Assembly: GCF_010692745.1 (NCBI RefSeq) | Contig: NZ_JAAHTB010000002.1 | Location: 1 to 64,000, forward strand | Reading direction: 5' to 3' | DNA length: 64,000 nucleotides | Source: Methylobacterium sp. BTF04 | GTDB taxonomy: Bacteria > Pseudomonadota > Alphaproteobacteria > Rhizobiales > Beijerinckiaceae | Shown: positions 17,235 to 26,837 of the stretch, in pieces | How the letters are laid out: every line of letters begins with the position of its first letter | Numbering within the stretch: position 1 is the first letter of the stretch | Program-made: the position numbers and the translations under genes | The notes under the pieces: generated by a model | Database searches by the model: none | What the model saw: only the letters and a program-made list of their open reading frames with translations | Told to the model about the DNA's origin: nothing

Positions 17235-19204
17235 CCGACGATCCCGCCGCCTGGATCGGCACACTCAAGGGGCCCATCGCCGTCCTCGGGGCAGGGGGCT
17301 TCGTCGGCAGCAACCTGTTCCGCCACCTCCTGGCGCAGCGCTCGGACGTATTTGCCATCGTGCGCAACCTGCCGGCGCCGCGGCTGCGCGACATCGACCC
17401 TGCCCAGCTGCTCGAGGTCGACCTCACGGACCTTTCGGCGGCGCGCAACTTCGTCGACTCGATCCGCCCGGCAACGGTCTTCGATTGCGTTGCCTACGGC
17501 GCCTATTCCTTCGAGGACGATGCCGATCTCATCTACCGGACGAACTTCACCGCCCTGGTCAATCTCGTGGAGCTTCTGGCGCTGAGCGGCGGGCTCGCCG
17601 CCTTCGTTCATGCGGGCAGCTCCTCCGAATACGGCTCCAATTCGGCGGCACCAGCCGAGGATGCGGGGCTGTCCCCCAATAGTCCCTACGCCGTGTCGAA
17701 GGCGGCGGCCGGTCACTACCTCGCCTATGCGGGTAAGACCCGACACCTGCCGGTGGTGAACCTGCGACTCTATTCGGTCTATGGACCTTTTGAGGATGCC
17801 TCCCGGCTCATCCCGGCGCTGGTGTCGCGCGGGCTCGCCGGCACCTATCCGGACTTCGTCAATCCGGGGATCGCGCGTGATTTCGTCTATGTCGACGACG
17901 TCTGCGACGCGTTCGTGCGCGCCGCCGCCAAGATGTCCCTGGACCTCTACGGCGAGTCCTTCAATATCGGCTCCGGCATCGAGACCACGATCCGCGATCT
18001 GGCCGACATCGCCCGCTCGGTCTTCACCCTCGCCGACACCCCGCGTTTCGGCGCCATGCCCGAGCGGCGCTGGGACCTGACTCGCTGGCAGGCGAATCCG
18101 GCCAAGGCCGAGCGCCTTTTGGGATGGCGCGCCCGGACGCCCCTGTCCGAGGGCCTCGCGCACATGGGCGCCTGGATGCGCGAGGCCGATCGCGATCTGT
18201 CGGCACTGACCAAGCGCGACGGATCCGCCCCACGTCGACGCAGCATCGCGGCGATCATCGCCTGCTACAAGGACGAGGAGGCCGTGCCGGTGATGCATGC
18301 GCGCCTCACGGCGGTCTTTCGCAAGCTCGACGTCGATTACGAGATCATCTTCGTCAACGATGCCAGCCCCGACGGGTGCGGCGAGCGTATCCGCGAACTC
18401 TCGGCCTCAGACCCGCATGTGCTCGGGATCACGCATTCGCGCAATTTCGGTTCGCAGATGGCGTTTCGTAGCGGCATGGAGATGGCCACCAAGCAGGCTT
18501 GCGTCCTCCTCGACGGCGATCTTCAGGACCCGCCCGAGCTTATCGCGCAGTTCTACGCTGCGTGGGTCTCCGGCCACGACGTCGTCTACGGGCGCCGCGT
18601 GAAGCGCGACATGCCGATGGTGTGGGAGCTACTCTACAAGGCATTCTATCGCGTGTTCGCGGCCTTCAGCTACATCCGCATCCCGCACGACGCCGGTGAT
18701 TTTTCCCTGATGGACCGGCGCGTGGTCGGCTGGCTCCTGAATTGCCCCGAGCGCGATCTCTTCATGCGCGGCCTGCGGGCCTATGTCGGCTTCCGCCAGA
18801 CAGGTGTGGACTACGTCCGTCCCAAGCGGATGTTCGGCACGAGCACCAACAACCTGCTGTCGAACCTCGAATGGGCGAAGCGCGGGATCTTCTCGTTCAG
18901 CAATACGCCGCTCAAGATGCTCACCGCTGCCGGGGTCGCCCTTCTGGGTCTCACGGCGATCTTGAGCGTCGGCCTTGTCGCTGCTCGTCTCCTCGTCCCC
19001 GACATCGCGCCGCGCGGGGCGACTACGTTGCTTTTGGCGATCCTGTTCTTCGGAGCGCTCAACCTGTTCGGCCTCGGTCTCATCGGCGAGTACGTCGCCA
19101 AAATCATGGAGGAGGTAAAGAGACGTCCACGTCTCATTCGGGCCGCTCTGATCCGCAACGGCGTTTCGAGCGATCTTCTTCCCGACGGACGGATGCGCTC
19201 GTGA
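17231..19204 (+). CDS. fusion of NAD-dependent epimerase/dehydratase with DPM1/GtrB-like glycosyltransferase
   Basis: 657 residues. Residues 1-330 form an extended SDR: GAGGFVG (20-26) binds the nucleotide, SSSEY supplies Ser, and SPYAVSKAA has the YxxxK pair. Residues about 338-560 form a GT2 domain (IIACYKDEEAVPV, DDASPDG-like NDASPDG, DGDLQDPPE at 428-436). Two membrane spans follow at about 563-590 and 597-625, as in polyprenyl-phosphate glycosyltransferases. One protein may thus finish a nucleotide sugar and load it onto the lipid carrier at the membrane. There is no stop or frameshift between the halves. It overlaps both neighbours by 4 bases. Confidence 0.93.
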   Translation: MTDDPAAWIGTLKGPIAVLGAGGFVGSNLFRHLLAQRSDVFAIVRNLPAPRLRDIDPAQLLEVDLTDLSAARNFVDSIRPATVFDCVAYGAYSFEDDADLIYRTNFTALVNLVELLALSGGLAAFVHAGSSSEYGSNSAAPAEDAGLSPNSPYAVSKAAAGHYLAYAGKTRHLPVVNLRLYSVYGPFEDASRLIPALVSRGLAGTYPDFVNPGIARDFVYVDDVCDAFVRAAAKMSLDLYGESFNIGSGIETTIRDLADIARSVFTLADTPRFGAMPERRWDLTRWQANPAKAERLLGWRARTPLSEGLAHMGAWMREADRDLSALTKRDGSAPRRRSIAAIIACYKDEEAVPVMHARLTAVFRKLDVDYEIIFVNDASPDGCGERIRELSASDPHVLGITHSRNFGSQMAFRSGMEMATKQACVLLDGDLQDPPELIAQFYAAWVSGHDVVYGRRVKRDMPMVWELLYKAFYRVFAAFSYIRIPHDAGDFSLMDRRVVGWLLNCPERDLFMRGLRAYVGFRQTGVDYVRPKRMFGTSTNNLLSNLEWAKRGIFSFSNTPLKMLTAAGVALLGLTAILSVGLVAARLLVPDIAPRGATTLLLAILFFGALNLFGLGLIGEYVAKIMEEVKRRPRLIRAALIRNGVSSDLLPDGRMRS

Positions 19205-20166
19205 GCACCGACGCCACCAGCATTCTGGACGGTCTCGGCGGCCGCAGCTGCCCCGTTTGCACCGCGCCCGAAAGCCGGGCGACCCCGTTCCTGTCGGCCT
19301 CCGTCGACCCGGCCCGTATCGGCACCTTCAGTTTCGCCTCCCGCAAATTGCCCGAATACATGTCGTTCCGGCTGGTGCGGTGCCTTGGCTGTGAAACCGT
19401 CTATGCCGCCGAAGCGCCGAGCGCTGAGGTTCTCGCCCATGCCTACGCGGCGGCCGATTACGATTCGGCCGAGGAGGCGGTCCATGCCGCACGAACCTAC
19501 GGGGAGGCGCTCGGCTCGAAGCTCGATGGCGTCGGCCGCGACGGGGCAGCCCTGGAGATCGGGACAGGCACCGGCATTTTCCTGCGCGAGCTTCAACGGC
19601 TCGGGTTCGGTGAGATCATCGGTATCGAGCCGTCGCACGCTGCCGTCGATGCCGCGCCGCCCGAGTTGCGAGACCTGATCCGCGTCGGGGTGTTCAATCC
19701 GGCCGATCACGCGCCGGAAAGCCTGTCGTTGGTCACCTGCTTCCAGACCCTGGAGCACGTGCCCGACCCGTCCGCCCTGACCAGAGCGGCCTACGATCTG
19801 CTCAGTCCCGGCGGCGCGATCGCCTTCGTGACCCACGACTATCGGGCGCCGATCAACCGGCTGCTGAGGCGCCGCTCGCCGATCATCGACATCGAGCACA
19901 TGCAGCTCTTCTGCGGCTCGAGCCTGCACCGGCTGCTCAGTGATGGCGGCTTCGAAGCCATCGACATCGGTGCGATCCGCAATGTCTACCCCTTGCGATA
20001 CTGGCTGCGTCTTCTGCCGGTACCGGCCCGTCTGAAAGCCGCAGCGATCGCGGGCGCGGACGCCGTGGGGATCGGCGGGAGGCTGATCGGTATCAATGTC
20101 GGGAACCTGCTGACGGTGGCGCGCAAACCGCTTCGGCAGACCGAGCCGCCTCGATCAGCGACGTGA
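19201..20166 (+). CDS. class I SAM-dependent methyltransferase with N-terminal zinc-ribbon-like Cys pairs
   Basis: 321 residues from GTG 19201 (GTGA overlap with the fusion gene). Cys17-Cys20 and Cys61-Cys64 look like a zinc ribbon, as in C-methyltransferases for deoxysugars and related enzymes. The SAM motif ALEIGTGTGIF starts near residue 117, followed by FQTLEHVPDP and LLSPGGAIAFV. Within this operon it may methylate the sugar made by the transketolase and epimerase. It could equally be an O-methyltransferase. Its stop overlaps the next gene as GTGA. Confidence 0.88.
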   Translation: MSTDATSILDGLGGRSCPVCTAPESRATPFLSASVDPARIGTFSFASRKLPEYMSFRLVRCLGCETVYAAEAPSAEVLAHAYAAADYDSAEEAVHAARTYGEALGSKLDGVGRDGAALEIGTGTGIFLRELQRLGFGEIIGIEPSHAAVDAAPPELRDLIRVGVFNPADHAPESLSLVTCFQTLEHVPDPSALTRAAYDLLSPGGAIAFVTHDYRAPINRLLRRRSPIIDIEHMQLFCGSSLHRLLSDGGFEAIDIGAIRNVYPLRYWLRLLPVPARLKAAAIAGADAVGIGGRLIGINVGNLLTVARKPLRQTEPPRSAT

Positions 20167-21719
20167 CGCCATCGAATCTCGCTGCCGGCGCGCGCGACGG
20201 GAGGATGGTCCATCGCAGCGCGCGCCTCGGTCATCTTCCGTTCGCAGCGGTCATCGTGGTCGTTGCGGTGCCAAACCTGCTGTTCCTCGCGACCCACCTT
20301 GCGAGCCCGCTCCTCGCCATCGGGTGCATCGGCTGCGTCCTCGCCTCTCTGGTCTTCCTGCTGCGGGATCTCGCGCGCATCGCAGAACCGCTGGACGGCC
20401 AGCTCCTCATCATCGCTCTCATCGCCGGCTTCGCCCTGTGCTGCTTGGGCGGCCAGGCGCACCTGTTCTTTGCCAACGACGATTGGTTGATCCGCGACGC
20501 CGTCCTGCACGACCTCGTGGCCCAACCCTGGCCGGTCGGCTACCGGTATGATGGCGACGCGACGGTTCTGCGCGCGCCCCTCGGTCTGTATTTGGTACCC
20601 GCCGCGATCGGAAAGATCCTCGGTCTCGCCGCTGGCCATGCGGCGCTGCTCGGCCAGAACGGCATCCTGTTCGGCTGTCTGTTTTATGGGTTCGGACGTG
20701 CGTTCCCGCCACGACGGCGCTCGCTGTGGGTGCTGGTGGTCTTCGTGCTCTTCGGCGGCTGGGATGTCGTCGGAACATGGTTACTCGGCAAGCCACTCGA
20801 TCTCGGCCGGCATATCGAAAACTGGATGCCGAGCCTGCAATTCTCGTCGCACGTCACGCAGATTTTCTGGGTGCCCAATCATGCCGCCTCGGGCTGGGCA
20901 TTCGTCGCGGCCTATCTGCTCTGGCATCGCGGCCGGCTGAGTGCGGCCTCATTGATCTGCGTCTTCGGGCTTTGCGCATTCTGGTCTCCGCTCAGCATGA
21001 TCGGCGCGCTGCCGTTCCTGGCGCGTGCCACCCTGGCGGACCTCGCAGGCGGACGATTCGGATTGCGGGATCTGGCGCATCTGGGATTCACGGGCCTCGG
21101 GTTACTCCCGATCGCGCTCTATCTGGTGGCGGATGGCGGGCGCGTCGCGCATGGCCTTGCGGCGATCGATGCCAACTTCCTCATCGGGTATGGCGTCTTC
21201 ATCGCCCTCGAACTCGGACCGGCGCTTCTGATCCTCAGGCTCGCGCGCCCCGACGCGGCGGCCGAGGGTAGCGATGTCCTCGGCAAGGACATGCCCCTGA
21301 TCGTCGGGCTCCTCCTCCTGGTGCCGTTCTATCGGATCGGGATGAACGACTTCGTGATGCGCGCCTCGATTCCGGCCTTGGCGCTCCTCGCCCTGCGGTT
21401 CGGTCAGGTGACCGCAAAAGCCGCTCCGTTCTGGCGCGTTGCCGCGACCGTGGCGGTGATCGCAGTCGGAGCCGGGGCCCCGCTGCAGGAGATCGTTCGC
21501 GCACTGCGAACCCCGACGTTTTCGATCAGCACCTGCAACCTCCTGACGGCCGGCAGCGTGCCGCCCAACGATGGGCCGCTCTTCCACTATCTCGCCCGAC
21601 TGGACGTCATTCAAAACGCGGCAGCGGGGCGAGTGCTGGCGACTCCGCAGCATCTGCTCGCACCCGAGAAACGCGGGCTGTGCTGGCCCGACCGGATCGA
21701 CCCGAACAGCGCACCCTGA
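20163..21719 (+). CDS. polytopic membrane protein, possible GT-C glycosyltransferase
   Basis: 518 residues from GTG 20163, with about ten to twelve hydrophobic spans. The first large loop carries an acidic pair (HLFFANDDWLIRD), the position where GT-C enzymes keep catalytic Asp residues. The context, directly after a GtrB-like enzyme, suggests it takes a sugar from the lipid carrier and adds it to the polymer outside the membrane. No family is recognised with certainty. It is the last gene of the 4-base-overlap chain that starts at 15472. Confidence 0.7.
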   Translation: MTPSNLAAGARDGRMVHRSARLGHLPFAAVIVVVAVPNLLFLATHLASPLLAIGCIGCVLASLVFLLRDLARIAEPLDGQLLIIALIAGFALCCLGGQAHLFFANDDWLIRDAVLHDLVAQPWPVGYRYDGDATVLRAPLGLYLVPAAIGKILGLAAGHAALLGQNGILFGCLFYGFGRAFPPRRRSLWVLVVFVLFGGWDVVGTWLLGKPLDLGRHIENWMPSLQFSSHVTQIFWVPNHAASGWAFVAAYLLWHRGRLSAASLICVFGLCAFWSPLSMIGALPFLARATLADLAGGRFGLRDLAHLGFTGLGLLPIALYLVADGGRVAHGLAAIDANFLIGYGVFIALELGPALLILRLARPDAAAEGSDVLGKDMPLIVGLLLLVPFYRIGMNDFVMRASIPALALLALRFGQVTAKAAPFWRVAATVAVIAVGAGAPLQEIVRALRTPTFSISTCNLLTAGSVPPNDGPLFHYLARLDVIQNAAAGRVLATPQHLLAPEKRGLCWPDRIDPNSAP

Positions 21720-21731
21720 CGCGATTCGGTG

Positions 21732-22976
21732 TCACAGCGCCTTACGGCGCAGCCATCGGCGGGCCTTCTGGACCTTGGCGTACCATTCGGGATGGGTGCG
21801 CAGCCATTCCTTGGTCTGCTCCGAACGGCGCAGGGCCTGCGTGACCACGAGGCCGCGCAGGGTGACGACCTCGACGAGTTCGTCGAGATCCCGGGTCTGG
21901 ACGCCGAAATCCTCCTTGTAGGGCATCACTCCGACCGTGAAGTCGAAATAGTCGAGCCCCGCGGCGCGCGCCCACGTCATGCTGTCGGCGACCACGTGCA
22001 GGCCCGGCGAGGTGTTGCGCCAGGCCCCGCCCGCCATGGTCAGCAGGATGCCGTGGAACGTGCCGGCATGGACGAGGCCGTAGGCTGCGGCGATCCAGGT
22101 CCCGCCGACCGAAAGGCCGAACAGACGCGCCGGGCCCCCGGACAGGCCCTCATGCGCTCCGGCGCGGTAGAATGCCTCGACATCGGGGCGGGAGAGCAGG
22201 TCGAAGCGGCCCATTTCGGAAAACCGGCTTCGGCGCTGTTCCACCAGGGCGTCGAAGATCATGTCGACCTCGGCGGCGGTGGAGGCTTTCACGAAGGTCA
22301 CTTCGCCCTGCCGGTCGAGCCGCCGGCGCATCTTCGCCATGTCCTTGCGCGCGCTCGGGCGGCAGAGGCGATCGAGCAGCGTCGCCGCATCGCCGTCGAT
22401 GGCGACACCCGAGGCCTGCATCTCCATCCGGCGGCACCGCTCCAGACTCGCCACCGGATTGGCGCGGCCCTGGACCTCAGCCGGAATGCGGCTGATGCGG
22501 ATGAGGTCGGCGCGCGGCAGAACCTTGCGGATCGCGCTCCAGGCATCCGCCATCGCCTCCGAGGTCAAATCGATGCCGGGGGCGAGGAGTGGGGCGGCAT
22601 AGTCGCAGACACCGAGGTCGAGCCACGTGATGACCCGGTAGCCCCGATGCCGGACGCGCGCGAGCGGAACGAGCATGACCTGGCGGCCTGTGTCGGTCTC
22701 CACCAGTTCGACCACCAACGGCGCGGCGCGCATCGGACCAGCGAGATGGTCGACGACGCGGCCCGTCCAATCGAGCCGCTGATAGGCGGTAGCAGCCCCG
22801 TCGGTCTCGAACCTGCGCCACAGCGGCGCGATCGCCTCCAGCGCGGTGTGTAGCCGCGCGGTGTAGGCGCCCGTTTGCGCCGAGGCCACCGGCGCGATCG
22901 ACGATGGGACCGCAACCGGGGCCGTCGCCGGCTTGGCGGAGGCGGACAAGGCGATAGGCGCCGTCTGAACGCTCAT
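21732..22976 (-). CDS. CelD/BcsL-type GNAT acyltransferase (polysaccharide-associated)
   Basis: 414 residues from ATG 22976 (MSVQTAPIAL); an upstream in-frame start at 23060 is less likely. The C-terminal half has the Acetyltransf_6/FemAB-like fold with the VGGTWIAAAYGLVHAGTFHG stretch, then YFDFTVGVMPYKEDFG, which is typical of the CelD family. Such proteins are linked with cellulose and exopolysaccharide synthesis and probably add acyl groups to sugars. It is downstream of the flippase and GT4 genes on the same strand, so it is likely in one operon with them. Confidence 0.85.
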   Translation of the reverse strand: MSVQTAPIALSASAKPATAPVAVPSSIAPVASAQTGAYTARLHTALEAIAPLWRRFETDGAATAYQRLDWTGRVVDHLAGPMRAAPLVVELVETDTGRQVMLVPLARVRHRGYRVITWLDLGVCDYAAPLLAPGIDLTSEAMADAWSAIRKVLPRADLIRISRIPAEVQGRANPVASLERCRRMEMQASGVAIDGDAATLLDRLCRPSARKDMAKMRRRLDRQGEVTFVKASTAAEVDMIFDALVEQRRSRFSEMGRFDLLSRPDVEAFYRAGAHEGLSGGPARLFGLSVGGTWIAAAYGLVHAGTFHGILLTMAGGAWRNTSPGLHVVADSMTWARAAGLDYFDFTVGVMPYKEDFGVQTRDLDELVEVVTLRGLVVTQALRRSEQTKEWLRTHPEWYAKVQKARRWLRRKAL

Positions 22977-23061
22977 GGATCGACTCCTCGGCTCGGACAA
23001 TTGCCGGCCATGATTGCTTCGAGAGTGGGATGTTAAAGACGCTTGAAGAGCCGTCGGCATT

Positions 23062-24357
23062 TCACAGACAAACCAGGGCGAGGCCGGGACTGTCGGGGCT
23101 GGAGGACCCGCTCGATCCGGCGATCCGGCGCCAGGGCCTGAGGGCGAATCCGCAATATCCGAGTACGACGCATTCGGAGATCAGGACGCCGAGGAGCGAC
23201 CAGGCCGGGGCCGACACCAAGAGCAGACCGACCACGACGACCCCGCCGACCACCGCACTAGCGGCCGCCAGCGCCGCCAGCATCCGGAATGCCTGCACGG
23301 TCTCGAGAAGGACCCGGAAGGGCGCATGCAGGAGAGAGACGCCGACGATCGCCCAGGCCAGCACCGCGATCAGCACCATCGGTGCGTGGGCGAACTGGCC
23401 GGCAAACAGTTTGGCTTCGATCAATGGCAAGAATGCCAGGACAGCGGCGCCATAGGCGACGCCGCCGAGCGCCAGCAGGCCAGCACAGTGGAGGGCGACC
23501 CGCTTGGCCCGGTCCGGCCGGCCGGCGGCCAGATGCCCGGCGATCTCGGGCTGTGCCATGTTGATCAATGCCGAGGCCGACAGGCGCAAGGGCGAGAACA
23601 GCACCAGCGTGGCGGCGATCGGCGCATAGCTCGCGGGCCCGGCGACGAAGGCGACGAGCAGGCTCTGGCCCTGCCCCTGGACGTTGGCGGTGGTGGTACC
23701 GACCAGCGACCACGACAGGCTCGCTCCGAGAGCGCGGTACCGCCGCCGCATGCCGCGTCCGAAACTGATCCGCACCGGCTGACGCAACGCCATGAGCGAC
23801 GCGATGATGCCGAGCCCATTGGCGCAGGCGAGAGCCGTGAGCATGGCATCGAGCCGGGTGACGCCTTCGCCGTGCATCATCGCGACGGCGAGGCCTGCTC
23901 CCGACAGGGCGAAGACCAGATCGCCGAGGCCGGATGCGGCAGCCTGCCGCTTGGCGAAGAGCGCGAGGCGGATGTAGCTCCGCAGACTCCACAGGCCGAC
24001 GAAGAGACCGCCGGCGATGGGAGCGATGTCGGACCCGATCCACAGCGCCGCCGAGACCGCGACGCCGATGCCGCCCGAGATCAGCAGCGCGGCCGACCCG
24101 AAGCTGACTTCGTAGCCGCGCGCGCTGCGGCGCTCGGCCCGCGCCGGGATGTAGATGCCCGCGGGCACTCCGGCGAGCGCGCGGACGTAGGTCAGGGCAA
24201 GACCGCCGACCAGGAAGAGAATGGCAAAGCGCCCGTAATCATGCGGGCTCAGCGAGCGCGCGAGCGCGATGTTGAGCCCGAAGTGGAAGGCGCTCTGGGC
24301 AACCTCTCCACCGAGCATCAGGATAAAGCGGCGCGCGAGGCGTTTGACCGAGTGCAT
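23062..24357 (-). CDS. Wzx-like oligosaccharide flippase
   Basis: 431 residues, nearly all hydrophobic, with about twelve predicted spans (for example MLGGEVAQSAFHFGLNIALA and VVGGVVVVGLLLVSA). It has the MATE/Wzx-like polysaccharide-biosynthesis protein pattern with LARSLSPHDYGRFAILFLVG near the start. It would turn lipid-linked repeat units across the inner membrane for polymerisation by the VpsF-like protein. Its ATG overlaps the stop of the GT4 gene by one base (TGATG), so the two are coupled. Confidence 0.87.
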   Translation of the reverse strand: MHSVKRLARRFILMLGGEVAQSAFHFGLNIALARSLSPHDYGRFAILFLVGGLALTYVRALAGVPAGIYIPARAERRSARGYEVSFGSAALLISGGIGVAVSAALWIGSDIAPIAGGLFVGLWSLRSYIRLALFAKRQAAASGLGDLVFALSGAGLAVAMMHGEGVTRLDAMLTALACANGLGIIASLMALRQPVRISFGRGMRRRYRALGASLSWSLVGTTTANVQGQGQSLLVAFVAGPASYAPIAATLVLFSPLRLSASALINMAQPEIAGHLAAGRPDRAKRVALHCAGLLALGGVAYGAAVLAFLPLIEAKLFAGQFAHAPMVLIAVLAWAIVGVSLLHAPFRVLLETVQAFRMLAALAAASAVVGGVVVVGLLLVSAPAWSLLGVLISECVVLGYCGFALRPWRRIAGSSGSSSPDSPGLALVCL

Positions 24358-25517
24358 CACGATTCCACCGAAGCGAGGGGTTGGCGCGGCGCAAGGCGAG
24401 AGCGTCCGCCGAGCCGGGCCCGGATCATCGCCGTGATGCCCTCCGCGGCGGCCTTCTCGTCGAACAGCGCGTCGTAGCGGGCGCGGGCGGCGGCCGGGAA
24501 GTCGTTCCAGGCGCGCGGGTCCGTCACGATCCGCTCGATCTGCGCCGACAACGCGGCGGCATCGTCCGGCGCCACCACCCAGCCGGTATGGCCGGGTTCG
24601 ACAATTTCCGTGAGGCCGCCGATGCGCGACACCAGGGGAGGGCGCCCGTAGGACATCGCCTCGATCGCCACCCGGCCGAGCGATTCCGGCAGACGGGACG
24701 GCACGGCGACGATGTCCGCCCAACGGTAGAGGTCCGACGGGTCGTCGACGAAGGGCGCCGTGGTAACGATGTCCGTCAGGCCCGCAGCCGCGATGGTGGC
24801 GGCGAGGGCGGCCTCGCGGGCCACGTCCTCGAAGGCGCTGCCGACAATGCGTACCGAGACCCGATCACGAACGGATTTGGGCAGCAGGCGGATCGCCTCC
24901 ACCAGAACTTCCTGTCCCTTGATCCGGCTGACACGGCCGAGCATCAGCAGGCGCAGGGGCCGGCGTCCGTCATAGGTTTTGGGTTCCGGGACTGCCGGCC
25001 CCGCAATCCCGTTGTAGACGACCCGGCTGCGCGCGGTCTCGGGCAGGGCGAAGGCCGCAGCGGTGGCGCGGGAATTGAAGATCACGTCGGCGCCGCTCCA
25101 CCGGATCAGCGTCCGCAACACCGTCAATGTTGCACCCTGGGGGATTTCGTGGACGTGCAGGACGGTGCGCCCCGGACGCAGGCGCGCCGCCAGCAGATAA
25201 TCCGCCACCACCGACGTGTTGACGTAGACGAGGTCGCTCGCCGAAAGACGCTTCCAGGCGCGCAGCATCGCCACCGGCAGGGTGAGAAGCCCGATGGTCA
25301 TCAGGCGGGGCAGGTCACGCCGCCGCAGGATCCACAGAGGCTCGATCAGGATCTGCGAGGCCAGCTCTGAGAGCGGCGCCACGATCGGTCCGTGGCGCGG
25401 AAGAACCACGTCGATCCGCGCTTGCGGATAGGCGGCGCGGAGGATGCGGACGCTCTCCACGAAGCTCCGGTCCGAACCGTAGAGTTCGAAACCCTGATGA
25501 ACGCAGGTGATAAGCAT
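24357..25517 (-). CDS. GT4-family glycosyltransferase (exopolysaccharide)
   Basis: 386 residues from ATG 25517 (MLITCVHQGFELYGSDRS); the frame is open to 25625 but the family N-terminus begins at 25517. GT-B fold: acceptor-side GSDRSFVESVRILR, donor-side LLMLGRVSRIKGQEVLVEAI, and the EX7E motif ESLGRVAIE (in RLPESLGRVAIEAMSYGRPP). It would add a sugar to the lipid-linked repeat unit in the cytoplasm. Directly upstream of the flippase, with a one-base overlap. Sugar specificity is unknown. Confidence 0.9.
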   Translation of the reverse strand: MLITCVHQGFELYGSDRSFVESVRILRAAYPQARIDVVLPRHGPIVAPLSELASQILIEPLWILRRRDLPRLMTIGLLTLPVAMLRAWKRLSASDLVYVNTSVVADYLLAARLRPGRTVLHVHEIPQGATLTVLRTLIRWSGADVIFNSRATAAAFALPETARSRVVYNGIAGPAVPEPKTYDGRRPLRLLMLGRVSRIKGQEVLVEAIRLLPKSVRDRVSVRIVGSAFEDVAREAALAATIAAAGLTDIVTTAPFVDDPSDLYRWADIVAVPSRLPESLGRVAIEAMSYGRPPLVSRIGGLTEIVEPGHTGWVVAPDDAAALSAQIERIVTDPRAWNDFPAAARARYDALFDEKAAAEGITAMIRARLGGRSRLAPRQPLASVES

Positions 25518-25673
25518 GATGCCGACCGCTCCCTGACCCGTAATGGCAATGCCAGAGGTCTCTTGGCGATGATCAGCAAGAAGTAAGCCCGGCCCATCCA
25601 TTGCGCATCTGCCTTCGAGACACATGCTTTTGTCCCTTTTCGGAACAGAGCGCGACCGAATGGAGCCGGTTCG

Positions 25674-26837
25674 ATGCAGATGCAGACGCCTTCACTGATC
25701 ATTCTGGGAACGCGGGGCATCCCGGCGGCTCATGGCGGCTTCGAGACGTTCGCGGAAAAGCTCGCTCTCTTTCTGGTGCGGCGCGGCTGGCATGTCGGCG
25801 TCTATTGCCAGAACGAAGTCGAGACGGTGGGCGACCGCATCACGACGAGCACCTGGAAGGGCGTCGAGCTGATCCATGTCGACGTCGCCTCCAAGGGACC
25901 GAAGGCGACCCTCGAATTCGACTGGCATTGCGTGCGCGATGCCGCCCGGCGCGACAGCGTCTCCCTCGTGCTCGGCTACAACGGCGCGATTTTCCTGCCC
26001 TACCTGCGCCTGGCCGGGCGGAAGATTCTCACCAACATGGATGGGATCGAATGGAAGCGCCCGAAATGGTCGCCCGCCGTGCGCGCCTGGTTCTGGGTGA
26101 ACGAGTGGATCGCTGCGTGGGCTTCGCAGCGCCTCGTGGCTGACCATCCGGCCATCGCCGACCATGTGGCCACCCGCCGCCCGCGCTCGGCCATCGCGAC
26201 GATCGCCTATGGTGGGAACCCGATCTCGGCGGCATCCGCCGCGCCGATCCGCGCCCTGGGGCTCGAATCACAAGGCTATATGACCTCGATCGCCCGGATC
26301 GAGCCGGACAACAACATCCTGACGATGGTCGAGGCGTTTTCGCGCGAGAAGCGGGGGATCAAGCTCGTGGTGCTGGGCACCCTGTCCGACGACAATCCCT
26401 ATCACCGAGCGGTCCAGGCGGCGGCGAGCGACGAAGTCATGTTTCCGGGGGCGATCTACGACAGCGAGACGATCCAGTCGCTACGCTTTCATGCCCGCGC
26501 CTATCTGCACGGCCACACGGTCGGCGGCACGAATCCATCCCTGGTCGAGGCGCTGTGGGCGGGCAACGCCGTCATCGCGCACGACAACCCGTTCAACCGC
26601 GGCACGGCCGGTCCCGACCAATTCTATTTTGCCGACGCCGATGCCTGCGAGCGGCTGATCGAATCGGCCATCGTCAACGATATCGCGGTTCGCACCGCCG
26701 GACGCGCGGCTCTGGTCCGTGCCACCGAACGATTCACCTGGACTACGATCCTGCAGGAATACGAGACGGAGATTCAGGTTCTGGGCGGTTACGGTGCGGC
26801 GGAGCGCGAGCTCCCCGAGTCGGCTATAGCCTCGTGA
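25674..26837 (+). CDS. DUF1972-type glycosyltransferase (rhamnosyltransferase-like)
   Basis: 387 residues. The N-terminal DUF1972 domain is marked by LGTRGIPAAHGGFETFAEKL, a signature of a GT4 subgroup that includes rhamnosyl- and mannosyltransferases of surface polysaccharides. Later motifs include NMDGIEWKRPKW and GGTNPSLVEALWAGNAVIA for donor binding. Divergent from the GT4 gene across a 156-bp gap. Its stop overlaps the GH5 gene start as GTGA. Confidence 0.9.
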   Translation: MQMQTPSLIILGTRGIPAAHGGFETFAEKLALFLVRRGWHVGVYCQNEVETVGDRITTSTWKGVELIHVDVASKGPKATLEFDWHCVRDAARRDSVSLVLGYNGAIFLPYLRLAGRKILTNMDGIEWKRPKWSPAVRAWFWVNEWIAAWASQRLVADHPAIADHVATRRPRSAIATIAYGGNPISAASAAPIRALGLESQGYMTSIARIEPDNNILTMVEAFSREKRGIKLVVLGTLSDDNPYHRAVQAAASDEVMFPGAIYDSETIQSLRFHARAYLHGHTVGGTNPSLVEALWAGNAVIAHDNPFNRGTAGPDQFYFADADACERLIESAIVNDIAVRTAGRAALVRATERFTWTTILQEYETEIQVLGGYGAAERELPESAIAS

